Shown one piece after another: positions 1 to 10,407 of a DNA stretch of 50,841 nucleotides. The stretch is taken from the NCBI GenBank assembly GCA_003615045.1, contig ML014245.1, forward strand, positions 1 through 50,841. The letters run 5' to 3'. Under the pieces are notes generated by a model. The model ran no database searches. It was given only the letters and a program-made list of their open reading frames with translations, and had not been told where the DNA came from. A program made the translations under genes and the position numbers. Within the stretch, counting starts at the first letter, position 1. Every line of letters begins with the position of its first letter. The stretch is from Caulochytrium protostelioides (Eukaryota > Chytridiomycota > Caulochytriomycetes > Caulochytriales > Caulochytriaceae).

Positions 1-701
1 GCGGGTGTTGTGGCGCGGTGTGGCCTGCCCCGGTGTGGCGTGGTCCACCGCAGTTTTGCTTGGTACTGCCAAACTTGACGTCGTAGGCCCTCGCGTGCTG
101 TGTCGTGTTTGAGGGTACTCACATATTCGTTCCGCAGAAAATGACGCAAGCCTGGCTCCGACTGTAGCTCCGCCAAGCCTCGGAGACTCTAGAACTCCGA
201 CGGCCATCACAGCACGGCCACCGACCACGCCATGCCCCATATTCGGATGCGGAGGCCAGGGGTATATGGGGTGCCTGAGTGCTGACTCCTGAAGACTGCA
301 GCCTGTTTGCGGTTCTGCGATGTGCGTTAGGGCTCCATCACCCCTTTCGAAGGCGAAGCGACAGGGTTTCAGTCGGAGTGACTCCGACCGCCACCCTCGA
401 CACAGTGACCGAGCGAGTATTGAACTCAACCAAACTCCGGCCCCGCCGCTGACGCCCACGACGCTTCAGACTTCGGCGTGGATGTAGGCGCGGACGTAGG
501 CGCAGATATCGAAGCGAGCGCGGCAGAGCACCGGGCATAGAGGCGAGTCGTCGGACAATCAAAATGGATAAGAAGCGAATCATCGAAATTATGTAGAGAC
601 TTGCGGAAAGAAGTGCATGTGCCGACCGGGCTCATCGCTGGGCCAACCGTGATGGTGTGGAATGCGCCTTTGTACTTTGCCGCGTCTTTGGCGTTGTCGG
701 A
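1..701. other. Intergenic, no gene recognised
   Basis: Only short, mutually overlapping open frames occur here. None has a convincing start, codon pattern or recognisable domain. The stretch is GC-rich with a slightly lower-GC patch near 540-600. It lies downstream of the secreted-protein gene on the minus strand, so it should hold that gene's 3' end. No clear poly(A) signal was found. Confidence 0.5.
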
Positions 702-2150
702 TCATATGCCGGCCCGATGGATGATTTCGTTGGCTGCATGGTTGGCGGCGCCTGCTGCCTTCCACACGGCTCCTGTGGTGGGTTGAAGAGGGGGTCGGTT
801 GGAGTCGACGATGCGCGACCCGACTCGGGGCTGCGATCGAGGCAACGAGGCCCTCCGATACACATCAGTTTGGTAGTGCTCCATCTTCCTGATGGCGTCA
901 GCATACGGTAGATCAGGGTCCTGCGAGTCGAGTCCTGCGAGGGGCGCCGTCATGTCATCTGTTGCGGGGCTCTGTGGCCTGGTTGCGGAATCGATCGATG
1001 GAGCCGTACTGGGGGCCGTGGATGTCTGCACGGCCGGCCACATCAGCTTCCATCCCGGCCCCTGGGGCAACGATTTCATGAGCAACCGCGACGACGACGG
1101 CGATGTCGACCGCGACGACGACGACGACGATGCCGGCTCCGCATACTCATTAAGGTCGATCGGAAACATCTCGTTGTGCACTTCGTCGTCCGTCGAACTG
1201 GTCGTCAACTGCTGGACCTCCGATGGCGTCGGGCGGCTGCTGCTCGGGACGACCTTTGACACTTCCTCGGACTTGTCGTGGAGTTGGCCACCGCGCGCCA
1301 CCGGGGAAAGCTGGGCCTTCTCGGCAAAGTGGCTGAGCATGTCGCGGACGCTTGCTTGAAGCTCTTCCAATTCAATTCGTCGTCGCTCGCCGGGGTCGAC
1401 CCTCCCTCGCCGCTCATTGGCTTCCCAGATCAGCTCCGCTTTTATACGGCCATAAAGTTCGCACAGCAGCGTGTAGTCCAACACGAAGTCGGCGGACACC
1501 ACGACGTCAACCGGCCGGGCCCAGTGGGGCCGGCGGTTGCTGGGGGCGACGATCAATGGGGCGATGCCCGTAGCGGGAACCGAGGATGTGGTCGTTGCCG
1601 CCGATGAACGCAAAGGCACATCCTCCGGAGAGGGGCCCGCCAGTTTTTCATAAGCCCGCTTAAGGTTCACGTGTAACTGGTCTGTGAGCGACTCCATGAG
1701 TGTGGCTGTCGCGAGAACCTTGAAGGCCATCAGCTCGCTCTCTACACCCGCGCGTATCCGATGCGAGCTCGGACCCTGGAGCACTGTTTGCGCGTCCCGC
1801 ATGGCGCGCGCCCACACCTCGGCCTCCGCTTTGCTCGGGTCGCCGGCCGCGAGGCGTCCAGCAAACTCGAGATCGACCAAGACATCGCGGTTGAAGCCGC
1901 GCCGGGCCCAGACGCGGTTGTGGTCGATCACGTTCAGTTGCTTCGCCGTGAACCCGTTCTTCACCAGGATGTTAAACTGCCGGATGAACAACAGCTCCGC
2001 GGGAATCCGGAGGAGCGGTCTGGATTCACTCGTCAGCGGCAACTCGGCGGGTATCCCTTCCCCGACAGGGGCTGCCTTCATAGTCATAGCAGCGACGAGC
2101 AGGAAGAGCAAAGTCATGAGAAGGCCATGATGCCGGGCCATGGTGACCAT
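702..2150 (-). CDS. Secreted protein of unknown function
   Basis: The product is about 482 residues and I recognise no family. The open frame extends further upstream, but only to a GTG. The first in-frame ATG is at 2150, with a second at 2141 in a strong ACC-ATG-G context. Either start gives an N-terminus with the basic MARHH followed by a hydrophobic run and an alanine-rich end (KAAPVG), which is a classical cleavable signal peptide. Residues 30-220 are the more ordered part: helical, charged, with several Trp. After that come Ser/Thr/Pro-rich stretches, including a poly-Ser tract near residues 330-350, so the C-terminal half is probably disordered and perhaps O-glycosylated. The role is inferred only as secretory-pathway cargo, possibly lineage-specific. 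It is the outermost gene on this side and stands alone. Confidence 0.72.
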   Translation of the reverse strand: MVTMARHHGLLMTLLFLLVAAMTMKAAPVGEGIPAELPLTSESRPLLRIPAELLFIRQFNILVKNGFTAKQLNVIDHNRVWARRGFNRDVLVDLEFAGRLAAGDPSKAEAEVWARAMRDAQTVLQGPSSHRIRAGVESELMAFKVLATATLMESLTDQLHVNLKRAYEKLAGPSPEDVPLRSSAATTTSSVPATGIAPLIVAPSNRRPHWARPVDVVVSADFVLDYTLLCELYGRIKAELIWEANERRGRVDPGERRRIELEELQASVRDMLSHFAEKAQLSPVARGGQLHDKSEEVSKVVPSSSRPTPSEVQQLTTSSTDDEVHNEMFPIDLNEYAEPASSSSSSRSTSPSSSRLLMKSLPQGPGWKLMWPAVQTSTAPSTAPSIDSATRPQSPATDDMTAPLAGLDSQDPDLPYADAIRKMEHYQTDVYRRASLPRSQPRVGSRIVDSNRPPLQPTTGAVWKAAGAANHAANEIIHRAGI

Positions 2151-4056
2151 GGCGAGCGCGGCAGTGACGGTCGTTTGCCGTTCGCCGACAAAACCGAAGC
2201 TGAGGACGCAGAAAAGCGTCGAAAGCAGAAGAGACACGGAAAAGAATGTGTCGCGGAAGCAGGAACAGCAGAAAAGCAGCAGAGAATAGAGAAAGCAAAG
2301 ACGCCGAGCGTCAATGGGAAGAGATGGTGGAAGTGAAAGCACCGGAAAGGCAATGATGAGAGATGCAGGTCCCGCAGCAGCGTCGGTGGGCAGTTGAGGA
2401 ACCGTTCTTTTCGCGCACCGTTACATGAACACCAAGGCCACCCTCGGCAGGACGTCGATGTCGCGACGGCCATTCCGCCCGCACCTTTATAGCACGCGAC
2501 GCGATGCAGCGCCCGCCCCCACGGCTGCGAGACGCCGGAGCTCGCTGTCATGACATCGCGGCCTGGACCGCAGGAAACGCTGTGCAGCCCGGTGCTCGTC
2601 AGAGCCCATCCGCTCCTCACCTCCGCACCTCATCCGCTGGAGGGGTCTTCTGATGCGCCTCTTGGATCCACGTCGGCTGACATGTGTCCAGCCGGCAGGT
2701 GAGCACCGGGCCGTCCCGCCATCACCGAGCCGCCATCACGCGCAGCCCGGTCTGCGGATCCCGCCCGGCGCTCTCCTGCCGCGGGCCTCCCACTGTCACG
2801 CGGGCAAGGCGAGAGCGGCCCACGGGGTCGACAGAACGGGTGCACGTGAGGTTGGCTCCAGCATGGGCGCGCCGCGGCGAGAGCGCCCGACGCGGGTCGC
2901 GGTCCCGGATGGTGGCGGCGCTGGCTCGTGCCGCGGGTCAGCGTGACAACAAGATAGAAAAGACCGCTCGCCGTGGGGCTTCGACCCCCTTATCGCGCCG
3001 CCGGCTCCGCGCGCCCACGGCCACGGCCACGGCCCCGGCCACGGCCACGGCCACGGCCACGGCCACGACCACGCGCTCTGCCGGCGCACCCCGCGGGACG
3101 CGGCTGGCGCTGGCTCGTGCCTCGGGGTTCCAGCCGGCCATCGAAGGTCCGCCGCTCCGACCGTCTCGGACCCGGGGTCCCGACTAGCGGACCGACCGGG
3201 ACGACCAGCCCGTCGCGACCCAGCACGGGGCGATCCGGCTCATAAGGGCCTGCATGGAGGGTCGTGCCGCGACGACACCGCCTCCGACGTCGTCTCGGTT
3301 TCCCGGTGGCGGCATCACGCGCGATTCAGGGGTTCTCGCTGCCATGTCGCCCGGTACCCAGGTCAAAACGACCCGAATGCCCTTCCGGGCGCCTTCCCCG
3401 AGAAAATCGGCGTCCCATAAAAAAAAAAACATCAAGATAATACACGGCACGGCGATGGCGCACGGGGTGGCGCCGTTTCGTCAGCAGATCGCACCATCCT
3501 GGCGGCGGACGCCGGTCTCGGCCTTTGGCGGCGAGACGAAGGCGTGATCGGTCCGGACCGCGTGGGCCTTCGTTGCGCGGGCTTCGCCATCCTCGGCTCC
3601 ACGCTGGAGGGTGGGGTGGCGAGCGCAGCGGCGACCGACCAGGTCGTCCCCGCCATGGCCGCTTCGCCGCAAAAAGCAAATGCAAAATGCAGATGCAACC
3701 AATAAACCATCCAACTGAGCGCCAGGTTCGGGGTCCACAGAGCCAGGCCAGGGCCCTGCTGCGCCCCGGGCCCGGGTCGCATCGGTCAGCGCGCGCGTCA
3801 TTCTGACGCCAGATGCCTGTCCGGCCGCGGAAAATAAAACATAAGAAAAACTGAAAACAAAAATTGCCAGCACGAACCAGCCACCAGCTGGGGGATGGCC
3901 GCGTTGGAGATGGCCAATCCGACAATCCGAGTCGAAGCCCGAGGCCGAGCCCGAACCCGAAACGCATCGTGAAACGGTCAGGGTGCGCGAAGGGGTAGAG
4001 TGGAGAGACGGCCGAACGCGGTAGAGGCCCCAAGACCGGTAACGCTCGAATGGGGC
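2151..4056. other. 1.9-kb intergenic region with hexamer repeat
   Basis: This stretch separates the 5' end of the secreted-protein gene from the 3' end of listerin. It holds a CCACGG hexamer repeat (3015-3073) and A-rich patches at about 3420-3430 and 3830-3862. The long open frames here, such as the minus-strand frame 3326-4666 that runs into the listerin gene, have no ATG-led coding character. I see no RNA gene. Confidence 0.5.
3015..3073. repeat. CCACGG hexanucleotide repeat
   Basis: About nine near-perfect copies of CCACGG in tandem, with one CCCCGG variant and a degenerate end. The period is six and the sequence is intergenic. It opens as Pro-Arg or Ala-Thr repeats in the various frames, which explains several spurious long frames. 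Confidence 0.85.
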
Positions 4057-7000
4057 TCAATAGGCTTTGCCGACCCACTCGGCTCGGCAGAGCGGGCACG
4101 TCTGCGAGCCTCCTTCCGAGGTAAACCACCGCTGCAGACAGCACGGGTGGAACTTCTGGTGGCACGTCCCACACGGCCGCGTCGGCAGAGACTTGTCGAT
4201 AAGGCTGATGATGGCGTAGCAGATCGGACATTCTTCCATGACACGGAACGTCCCGTGGATATTCTGGGCGAACCGGACAAGGGCCTCGCGCGCGGTCCGG
4301 CCCGAGGCCGAGACCGTCAGCAGCCGCGTCGTCGTCAGCAGCCAGCCGCGCCAGCGGGCCTCGGGAATCCCGGCGACGCGTCCGCCCGAGGTGCTCGAGA
4401 GCTCGACAGGACGCAGCGGATACGCGGTCGGATACGCAATGCGCAGGTCCATCGTGACGCTGTCGATGGTGTACTGCGCCACGATCTCTCGCGAGCTGGG
4501 CAGCGCGCGCACCGTGACGGCGACCATGTTGCTGCTGGCGAGATCCGCGTCGAGCGGCGTCTCGACCGAGGCCATCGCGTCGCGAATCAAGCGGTCGCTC
4601 ACGTAGCGGTGGATGTAGCGCTCGATCGCACTCGCGTGCTGCCGGTCGCGGACCGTCGCATACCACTCGCGCAGGCCCGTCGTCAGCACGCCCGCGGCCT
4701 CAAGGAGCACGTGGGCCGCCAGAAGAGGCAGATGCACCGACGCGCTGACGTCGACGGCCGCGACACAGAACGCACCGTCCGAGACATCCCACAGCCCCAG
4801 ATCAAATGCTTGCTTGGGCGGTGCCGTCATGCGCAGCACATGCGTCAGCAGCTCGAACAGCTGCGCCACGGCGCGCCGATCGGTTGCCATCAAGTGGTGC
4901 ATCACGGCACGCTGGATGCGGAGGTGCGCATCGCGAAAGTGCTGCAGATAGTACAGCCAATGCAGCAGGTATCCGACGAGTGCGATCGCCGTGTTGGACC
5001 GCGACGGGACCGCGTCGCGCGGCGCCCGCAGCCACGGCGCCGCCCAGGCCGTTTCGGACGCTATCTCGGACGCTGCCGCCGCCGCCGCTACCGTCGGTGG
5101 CGCTGCGCGGGATGGCAACGAAGCCAGTTCAGGCACCACGTCCTCGAGGGGTCCGCGGTGCGCCACTGGATCCAGCGAAAGATAGTGCAGCAGGTCGGTG
5201 GACACCACGGTTTGCGTCTCGGTGTTCTCGAGCCACGCATCATCCTGGCTCATCTCCCACCGCAGGTTGTGTTTTTCAATGCGCGCGGGAAGTGTCGACG
5301 TGGCGAACGCATATGCCCACAGCTGCACGCGCGGGTTGGTGTGATGCATGAGGTCGAGCCAGTGGTGGCCACGGCTGATCAGCGGACGTTGCTGTTCCTG
5401 CTGTTCCTGCGGCTGCGTTTGCTGCTGTGGCTGCGGCTGCTGCGTTCCCGTATACTGAGCGACCAGCTGCAGCCGCTGGGCCGGAGTCGCAACGCGATCT
5501 AACTCCGACACGACATAATCCAGCCACGCGTCGACGAGCCACTGCGGCGTGGCAACATGCACCTGGCGGCTGCCACGCGTCGCTTCCATTGCAAGCAGCG
5601 GCACCATGCGGTCAAAAAAGAGCGACAAGGCGCGGGCGCGGAATACAAGGGCCGTCTGCGCAAACGAGGGTAGAGATTCCGGGTCCAAGGCCGCGACATG
5701 CGACGCCACCGCGTGGAAGCTCAGCATCGCGTAGAACGCGAAGCACCACCGGCCGAACGCCGGACGTGACGCGGCCGCCGAATCGATCACCTGGCGACCA
5801 GACGGAGCCACAGCCGAATCGGACTCGGGGGCGACAGTGGCGGTGGCGGTGGCGGTGGTTGACTCGGCGAGAGGCAAAGCCGACGCAGACCCCTCCGGGA
5901 AATCCAGCGTCTCCACCGCGGTAGCCAGCAGGCGCGTGGCATATAGCCGCTCGCTGGCCGACAGCGCCGACAAAAGGGTACCGGACCCCGAGGCCAGAAA
6001 CAGCAGGAACACGCTCGGCCACAGTGGCGCTGCGGGGTCGGCCGCAGCGGCCGCAGCGGCCGCCGCGGGCGACGCGGGCGCCGACTCCACCGCGCGCGAC
6101 AAGAAGCGGAACACCTTCCGGATTTGCTTCGCCGAGGCTTCGGGCCGCACCGCCGTCGCGATTTCGTAGAACGCACGGACCACGGGATCGCTCTCGTGGG
6201 CATAGAGCTGTTTGAGATCGTCTTCATCGACATCGCTCTGCGACGCATAGCCAGCGAAGAGGGCCATCGCTGCGCCACTGTGGCTGGCCTGCGCCAGCAG
6301 CGACTGGACCCAGGCGTGACCCGTGTCGCCGCCGGCGGTGTCGCCGGGTGTGTCGCCGTCGCCGTGAACGTCGCGCCGCGACGCGAAGTGGGTCGCCAGG
6401 TGATGCTGGTAGAGACGCGGTGCGAGCCGGACGAGCGGGTCGCGGCCGACCCATGCGGCCAAGCGGCGACAGCGGTCGGCGGAGGACGCGGCAGGATACC
6501 GCTGGGCCATCAGGCGGGCCCACGCACGCGTCAGCGCAACCACGACGGCCGGATCACCCTCTGCTTCCGCCTGCGCGCGCAGCATGGATACCGACACCAC
6601 GTTGTCGGCGGCTGCCTCGACAGTGCCTATGGTGGCGACCGCAGCCGGGGCGCGCATAGGGGCGACCGAAGCAGAACTGGACGGTGGAACGGCGGGTGAC
6701 GACGCCGACGCCGACGCCGACGTCATCACGCGGGCCGGCGGGTGATGCCGAACGACTCCGTCGAGGAGCAGGAACACTTCGGCGAGTAGCGCTTCCGGGA
6801 TCGCCGTCACCGACGGGAACACGCGCGGCACGACCTCAAAGAAGCGGCAGAGACGCGCGGTGGCGGCGCAGAGATCGGCAGGCGAAACGGTGTCGAACTG
6901 GCCCGCCGGGAACAACGCGGCCATCCAAGGGTCTTGTGCGTCCAGCGTGTACCGCGATACGCCGGCCAGTCGCCGGCGCCACGGCACCAGCTCCCGCGTC

Positions 7001-10000
7001 CATACCGCCGCAAGGCCGTCACTCACACGGCGGGCCAGCGCCGCGGGCGATTCCGCGAGGAAGGGCAGTAGCGTATCGAGCTTGAGCACGGCCTCGCCTT
7101 GGCCGCGGTCTCCGGCGTCCCGACGGGCGTTGACATCGCCGTGGTCTTTGTGCTGCGTGTCCACCTCGCCCTCGCGGCGGACGGATGCGCGACCGAGGGG
7201 TGCCACCAAGGACCAGAGGGCCGGCTGGGCCATCATCTGATTGAAGGGCGAGGAAAGGTCGGGCTTCGTGGTTTCAGGCCCGTCGTCGGTCCCAGGCTCT
7301 TCGTCGGTCCCAAGCCCGGCGCCGGCCTGAGGCCCCGCGTCCATCTCGGTCTGGACGTGCGGGTACGCGGCAAAGCACGGCGGCGCGCGAAGCAAGCCCG
7401 CCACGGTCGACCGGATCAAGGTCCGCGCGGCCGGCGAGCGCAGATCGGCGGCGTCCGAGAGCAGCGTTGCGACCCACCGCGCTAGGACGCGGCTGTGATG
7501 GGCGTGCAGCGTGGCCAGCAGATCTCGCTCCACGGCCTGAGCGAGACAGAGCACCTGGAAGAGTGGTGTGTCGACGGCCGTGTCCAGTGTGTCGGGCGGT
7601 AGCAACGGCGCGTCGGCGTCCGCGAGCGATGACACCAAGACGACGGCCGCACAGAGCGACCACGCCGCCGGCAGCGCGTCCTCGGCCGCGGCCGCCATTC
7701 TTAACATCGTTGCTGAGGCCGGACGCTGCGAGGACGATCGAGCCATGGCGGCCCGCAAGGCAGGGAGGCCATGCTCGGCAATAAAGGCGCTGAGCACCAC
7801 GGCGCCCGGTGTGTTGCGCGTGACAGCGCGATCCCGGATCAGCGTCACCATGTTGGCCAACAGCGGCTCCGGCAGCAGTCGCGGCTCCGGCTCCGGCTCC
7901 GGCTCGAGGCGGTGAGGTGCGGCAGCCGGCGGCCGGAGAAGGCTACCGCCGCTCGCGCTGAGGCGCCCCACGAGCTCGCAGAGGACCTCGCCCGCGGCCG
8001 GCGCGTCCTTGCGCGCGAGGACGAGGAGCAGGGCTGAGCACTGCTGCGCCAGGGCGAGGGCGTCGAGCGACCCCGTCTCGTGCTCGGCCGGGGGCTGGAT
8101 CTTTGCGATCATGCGGCGAACGTAGGCCGTCAGGGCCGGCGCGGACACCTGGTCGAACATGGTTGCGCCTGACGGCGTGCCGCTGCTTGACGGTGACGAC
8201 GACGACGCCGGTGCGGCGCCGTGTTGAGCGGCCGTCTGCAGCAGCTCGATGACGAGCGGCAAGGCCAGCAGGGAACGCGAGTGCAAGCTCGCGCTCACGA
8301 CCTCGGAGAAAACGCTTCGCCACATCGCGTTCTGCTCGGGCGTCGCGCACGGCGCGTCCGCCACGAGCTGGGCGAGGCAGCTGACGAGCGACGCGGTGCC
8401 GGCCTTCGGGTGCAGCATGGCGCTTGAAAAGAGCATCTTGATGGACGATGACACTGCGGCCGGGAACTGCGGCAGACACGCGGCCACGACGGCCTGCCAG
8501 GCCGCGGCGCGGTCCGGCGTAAACGGCGCCACCGGGGCCGTCTCTTCGACGCCGAGCGCCATGCGCAGCGGTGCCAGCAGCGCCTGCCGCGCCGCGGCCG
8601 CATCGACGCCGGCCAAGGTTGACGTCGGCTGATGCAGCCAAAAGCCATGCAGCGTGACCCAGGCCTCCACCACGGGGACGGCCCATGCCTTCGCAAAGGG
8701 GGTCGGGTCGGTCGGGTCGGTCGGGTCGGCCGTGCCGTCGGCTGCGCCGGTGGCCGTCCGTGGCCGCCCACGGACGGACCGCCGCTGCGCTGTGATGCCA
8801 GACTCGGCGACGGCGCACAGCGCCTCGTGCAGCGGTGCTTGGACCACGGGCAAGACGGCCGCCGGGAAGGTGGCGAGCAGGCGTGCCTGGACGGGGAGAA
8901 CGAGCGAGGCGTGGCCATGGCAGCCGCCGCGGAGGTACGCCAGCCAGGCGGCGCGGACATCGGCGGAGGACCAGAGGGCTTCGGACCAGGCCGGCACGCG
9001 CGAGAGGCTGAGGAGCCACGCCCAGAAGGGGGTCACCTGGGTGACGCGGCCATGCGATGCCGGTTCCCGGAACAGGCGGATCACGCGGGCCGCCACGGGC
9101 GCCGCCAGCCCTGCCACGGGGAACGTTTGGTGGCGGACGTAGAGGCGGAACAGGTCGAAGACGAGCGGCAGTACGGCGTCGGGCATGTCCAGCAGGGCCG
9201 CCAGTTGCTCGACGCTTAACAGCGACAGCGATAGCTCCGTAGCGGAAGCGGGGGCGGCAGCGGAGACCGAAGACGGGGCCGATTTGGTATCAGGTCCAGA
9301 TCCCGGTTCGGTCGTGTCGACCACATCATCCGCCGCAGCAACGGCATCGTTCGAAGCGTCTGGGTCGGTGCTCATCGCCGGCACCATGGCACTCATGATA
9401 TAGATGAGGGTCGCCACGCTTTGCGCGAGACAGCGCTCATACTTGGCCTGCATTTCGTCGCGGCTGGTGGTCCGCGGGTCGCTGAGCGACTCGGCGGTCG
9501 TGGCGAACAGATGGGCGTGCAGGTAGTCGCGAATAGGCTCGCGGTACACGCGCAGGGCCTTGACGAACTGGCTCGGAAACACAGCGTCAAACGCGGCTTG
9601 CGCCTCGACCGCCACCTCCTCGCGGTCCTGCAGCAGCAGCAGCCACGGCCCCATCAGGTCGCTCAGAAACGGGGCCAGCTGCCGCCCGAGCCGCTGCGCC
9701 AGCATCGCCTGGGTGCGCGCGGCCTCCAGGCGGACGCGCCGGTCGAACTCCACCACCAGCCGGCGGAACAGCAGCGCCCACGTCGGCAGCAGCTGCTGCA
9801 GCACGGACGGCGCCGCGCCATTGGCCGCGTCCTGCGCCGCGATCCATTGCTGCAGATCGGCCAAGCCACGCAAGAGCGTCTTGACATCACGCTTCTGCAC
9901 GTTCTTGAAGATGACGCGCAGCCCGGCGTCCGGGATCGCGTTGGCCAGCATCGTCAGGGCGACGCTGGAGACGCCGGCGGCGCCATGCTGGGCCGCCGTG

Positions 10001-10407
10001 ATCGGGGCCCGGCCGTCGGCGGTCGGCAGGTCGGAGCTCGAGCTGTGCGCCGTCGCCGCGCCGCCGCGTGGCCGCCGGCGCGGCGACGGCGTATGCGGCG
10101 CGGACGCCGTGGACGACCGTGGCGAGGCCGAGGCCGAGGCTGAGGCTGAGGCTGACGCGGCGCCAGCGGCGACAGCCGTCGAGGGCGCGGACGCGCCGCT
10201 GCTCGAGGCCGGATCGGCGCGCCACGCGCCGAGGGTCCCGAGGCCTTCGGCGGGCCGTCCCGCGGCGGCGTTGAAGCCGCCTAGCGTGCCCAGCGTGCCG
10301 AGGCTGCCCAGCGTGCCGAGGGCCGACGGGGAGGACGATGCGCCGCCGGGGGCGGCGGCGGCAGCCCCACCACCTGCCGCGGGCGGGCCGCGGTCTTTCT
10401 TGCCCAT
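4057..10407 (-). CDS. LTN1: E3 ubiquitin-protein ligase listerin (Ltn1/Rkr1)
   Basis: This is the ubiquitin ligase of ribosome-associated quality control. It binds stalled 60S subunits with Rqc2 and ubiquitinates the nascent chain (family knowledge). The protein is about 2116 residues, near the upper end for the family, and intronless. The start is the first ATG (MGKKDRG). The open frame runs on to a GTG but carries no conserved sequence there. Residues 1-135 are low-complexity Ala/Ser/Gly with repeated LGTLG units. The conserved N-terminal HEAT region begins near residue 150 with VIFKNVQKRDVKTLLRGL. The middle is HEAT-like with insertions (Asp-Pro-Thr repeat, Gln/Pro tract). The RING is at residues 2060-2110: CPIC, then CGTCHQKFHPCCLQRWF, then CPLC, ending six residues before the stop, as in listerins. 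It is divergently arranged with POM152. Confidence 0.94.
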   Translation of the reverse strand: MGKKDRGPPAAGGGAAAAAPGGASSSPSALGTLGSLGTLGTLGGFNAAAGRPAEGLGTLGAWRADPASSSGASAPSTAVAAGAASASASASASASPRSSTASAPHTPSPRRRPRGGAATAHSSSSDLPTADGRAPITAAQHGAAGVSSVALTMLANAIPDAGLRVIFKNVQKRDVKTLLRGLADLQQWIAAQDAANGAAPSVLQQLLPTWALLFRRLVVEFDRRVRLEAARTQAMLAQRLGRQLAPFLSDLMGPWLLLLQDREEVAVEAQAAFDAVFPSQFVKALRVYREPIRDYLHAHLFATTAESLSDPRTTSRDEMQAKYERCLAQSVATLIYIMSAMVPAMSTDPDASNDAVAAADDVVDTTEPGSGPDTKSAPSSVSAAAPASATELSLSLLSVEQLAALLDMPDAVLPLVFDLFRLYVRHQTFPVAGLAAPVAARVIRLFREPASHGRVTQVTPFWAWLLSLSRVPAWSEALWSSADVRAAWLAYLRGGCHGHASLVLPVQARLLATFPAAVLPVVQAPLHEALCAVAESGITAQRRSVRGRPRTATGAADGTADPTDPTDPTPFAKAWAVPVVEAWVTLHGFWLHQPTSTLAGVDAAAARQALLAPLRMALGVEETAPVAPFTPDRAAAWQAVVAACLPQFPAAVSSSIKMLFSSAMLHPKAGTASLVSCLAQLVADAPCATPEQNAMWRSVFSEVVSASLHSRSLLALPLVIELLQTAAQHGAAPASSSSPSSSGTPSGATMFDQVSAPALTAYVRRMIAKIQPPAEHETGSLDALALAQQCSALLLVLARKDAPAAGEVLCELVGRLSASGGSLLRPPAAAPHRLEPEPEPEPRLLPEPLLANMVTLIRDRAVTRNTPGAVVLSAFIAEHGLPALRAAMARSSSQRPASATMLRMAAAAEDALPAAWSLCAAVVLVSSLADADAPLLPPDTLDTAVDTPLFQVLCLAQAVERDLLATLHAHHSRVLARWVATLLSDAADLRSPAARTLIRSTVAGLLRAPPCFAAYPHVQTEMDAGPQAGAGLGTDEEPGTDDGPETTKPDLSSPFNQMMAQPALWSLVAPLGRASVRREGEVDTQHKDHGDVNARRDAGDRGQGEAVLKLDTLLPFLAESPAALARRVSDGLAAVWTRELVPWRRRLAGVSRYTLDAQDPWMAALFPAGQFDTVSPADLCAATARLCRFFEVVPRVFPSVTAIPEALLAEVFLLLDGVVRHHPPARVMTSASASASSPAVPPSSSASVAPMRAPAAVATIGTVEAAADNVVSVSMLRAQAEAEGDPAVVVALTRAWARLMAQRYPAASSADRCRRLAAWVGRDPLVRLAPRLYQHHLATHFASRRDVHGDGDTPGDTAGGDTGHAWVQSLLAQASHSGAAMALFAGYASQSDVDEDDLKQLYAHESDPVVRAFYEIATAVRPEASAKQIRKVFRFLSRAVESAPASPAAAAAAAAADPAAPLWPSVFLLFLASGSGTLLSALSASERLYATRLLATAVETLDFPEGSASALPLAESTTATATATVAPESDSAVAPSGRQVIDSAAASRPAFGRWCFAFYAMLSFHAVASHVAALDPESLPSFAQTALVFRARALSLFFDRMVPLLAMEATRGSRQVHVATPQWLVDAWLDYVVSELDRVATPAQRLQLVAQYTGTQQPQPQQQTQPQEQQEQQRPLISRGHHWLDLMHHTNPRVQLWAYAFATSTLPARIEKHNLRWEMSQDDAWLENTETQTVVSTDLLHYLSLDPVAHRGPLEDVVPELASLPSRAAPPTVAAAAAASEIASETAWAAPWLRAPRDAVPSRSNTAIALVGYLLHWLYYLQHFRDAHLRIQRAVMHHLMATDRRAVAQLFELLTHVLRMTAPPKQAFDLGLWDVSDGAFCVAAVDVSASVHLPLLAAHVLLEAAGVLTTGLREWYATVRDRQHASAIERYIHRYVSDRLIRDAMASVETPLDADLASSNMVAVTVRALPSSREIVAQYTIDSVTMDLRIAYPTAYPLRPVELSSTSGGRVAGIPEARWRGWLLTTTRLLTVSASGRTAREALVRFAQNIHGTFRVMEECPICYAIISLIDKSLPTRPCGTCHQKFHPCCLQRWFTSEGGSQTCPLCRAEWVGKAY
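8695..8738. repeat. GGTCG-type coding repeat in listerin
   Basis: A 9-bp unit (GGTCGGGTC type) is repeated about four times inside the listerin gene and encodes an Asp-Pro-Thr run. It is probably an expansion of a disordered loop between HEAT repeats. Confidence 0.7.

Noticed and set aside
3015-3073. CCACGG repeat as a CRISPR or telomere-like array
   Set aside because: There are no spacers and the unit is six bases long. It is internal, has no telomere motif and is a simple hexamer microsatellite.
3326-4666. Minus-strand open frame of 446 codons
   Set aside because: It overlaps the listerin C-terminal region, including the RING, in another frame and has an Arg/Pro-rich composition typical of GC-driven open frames.
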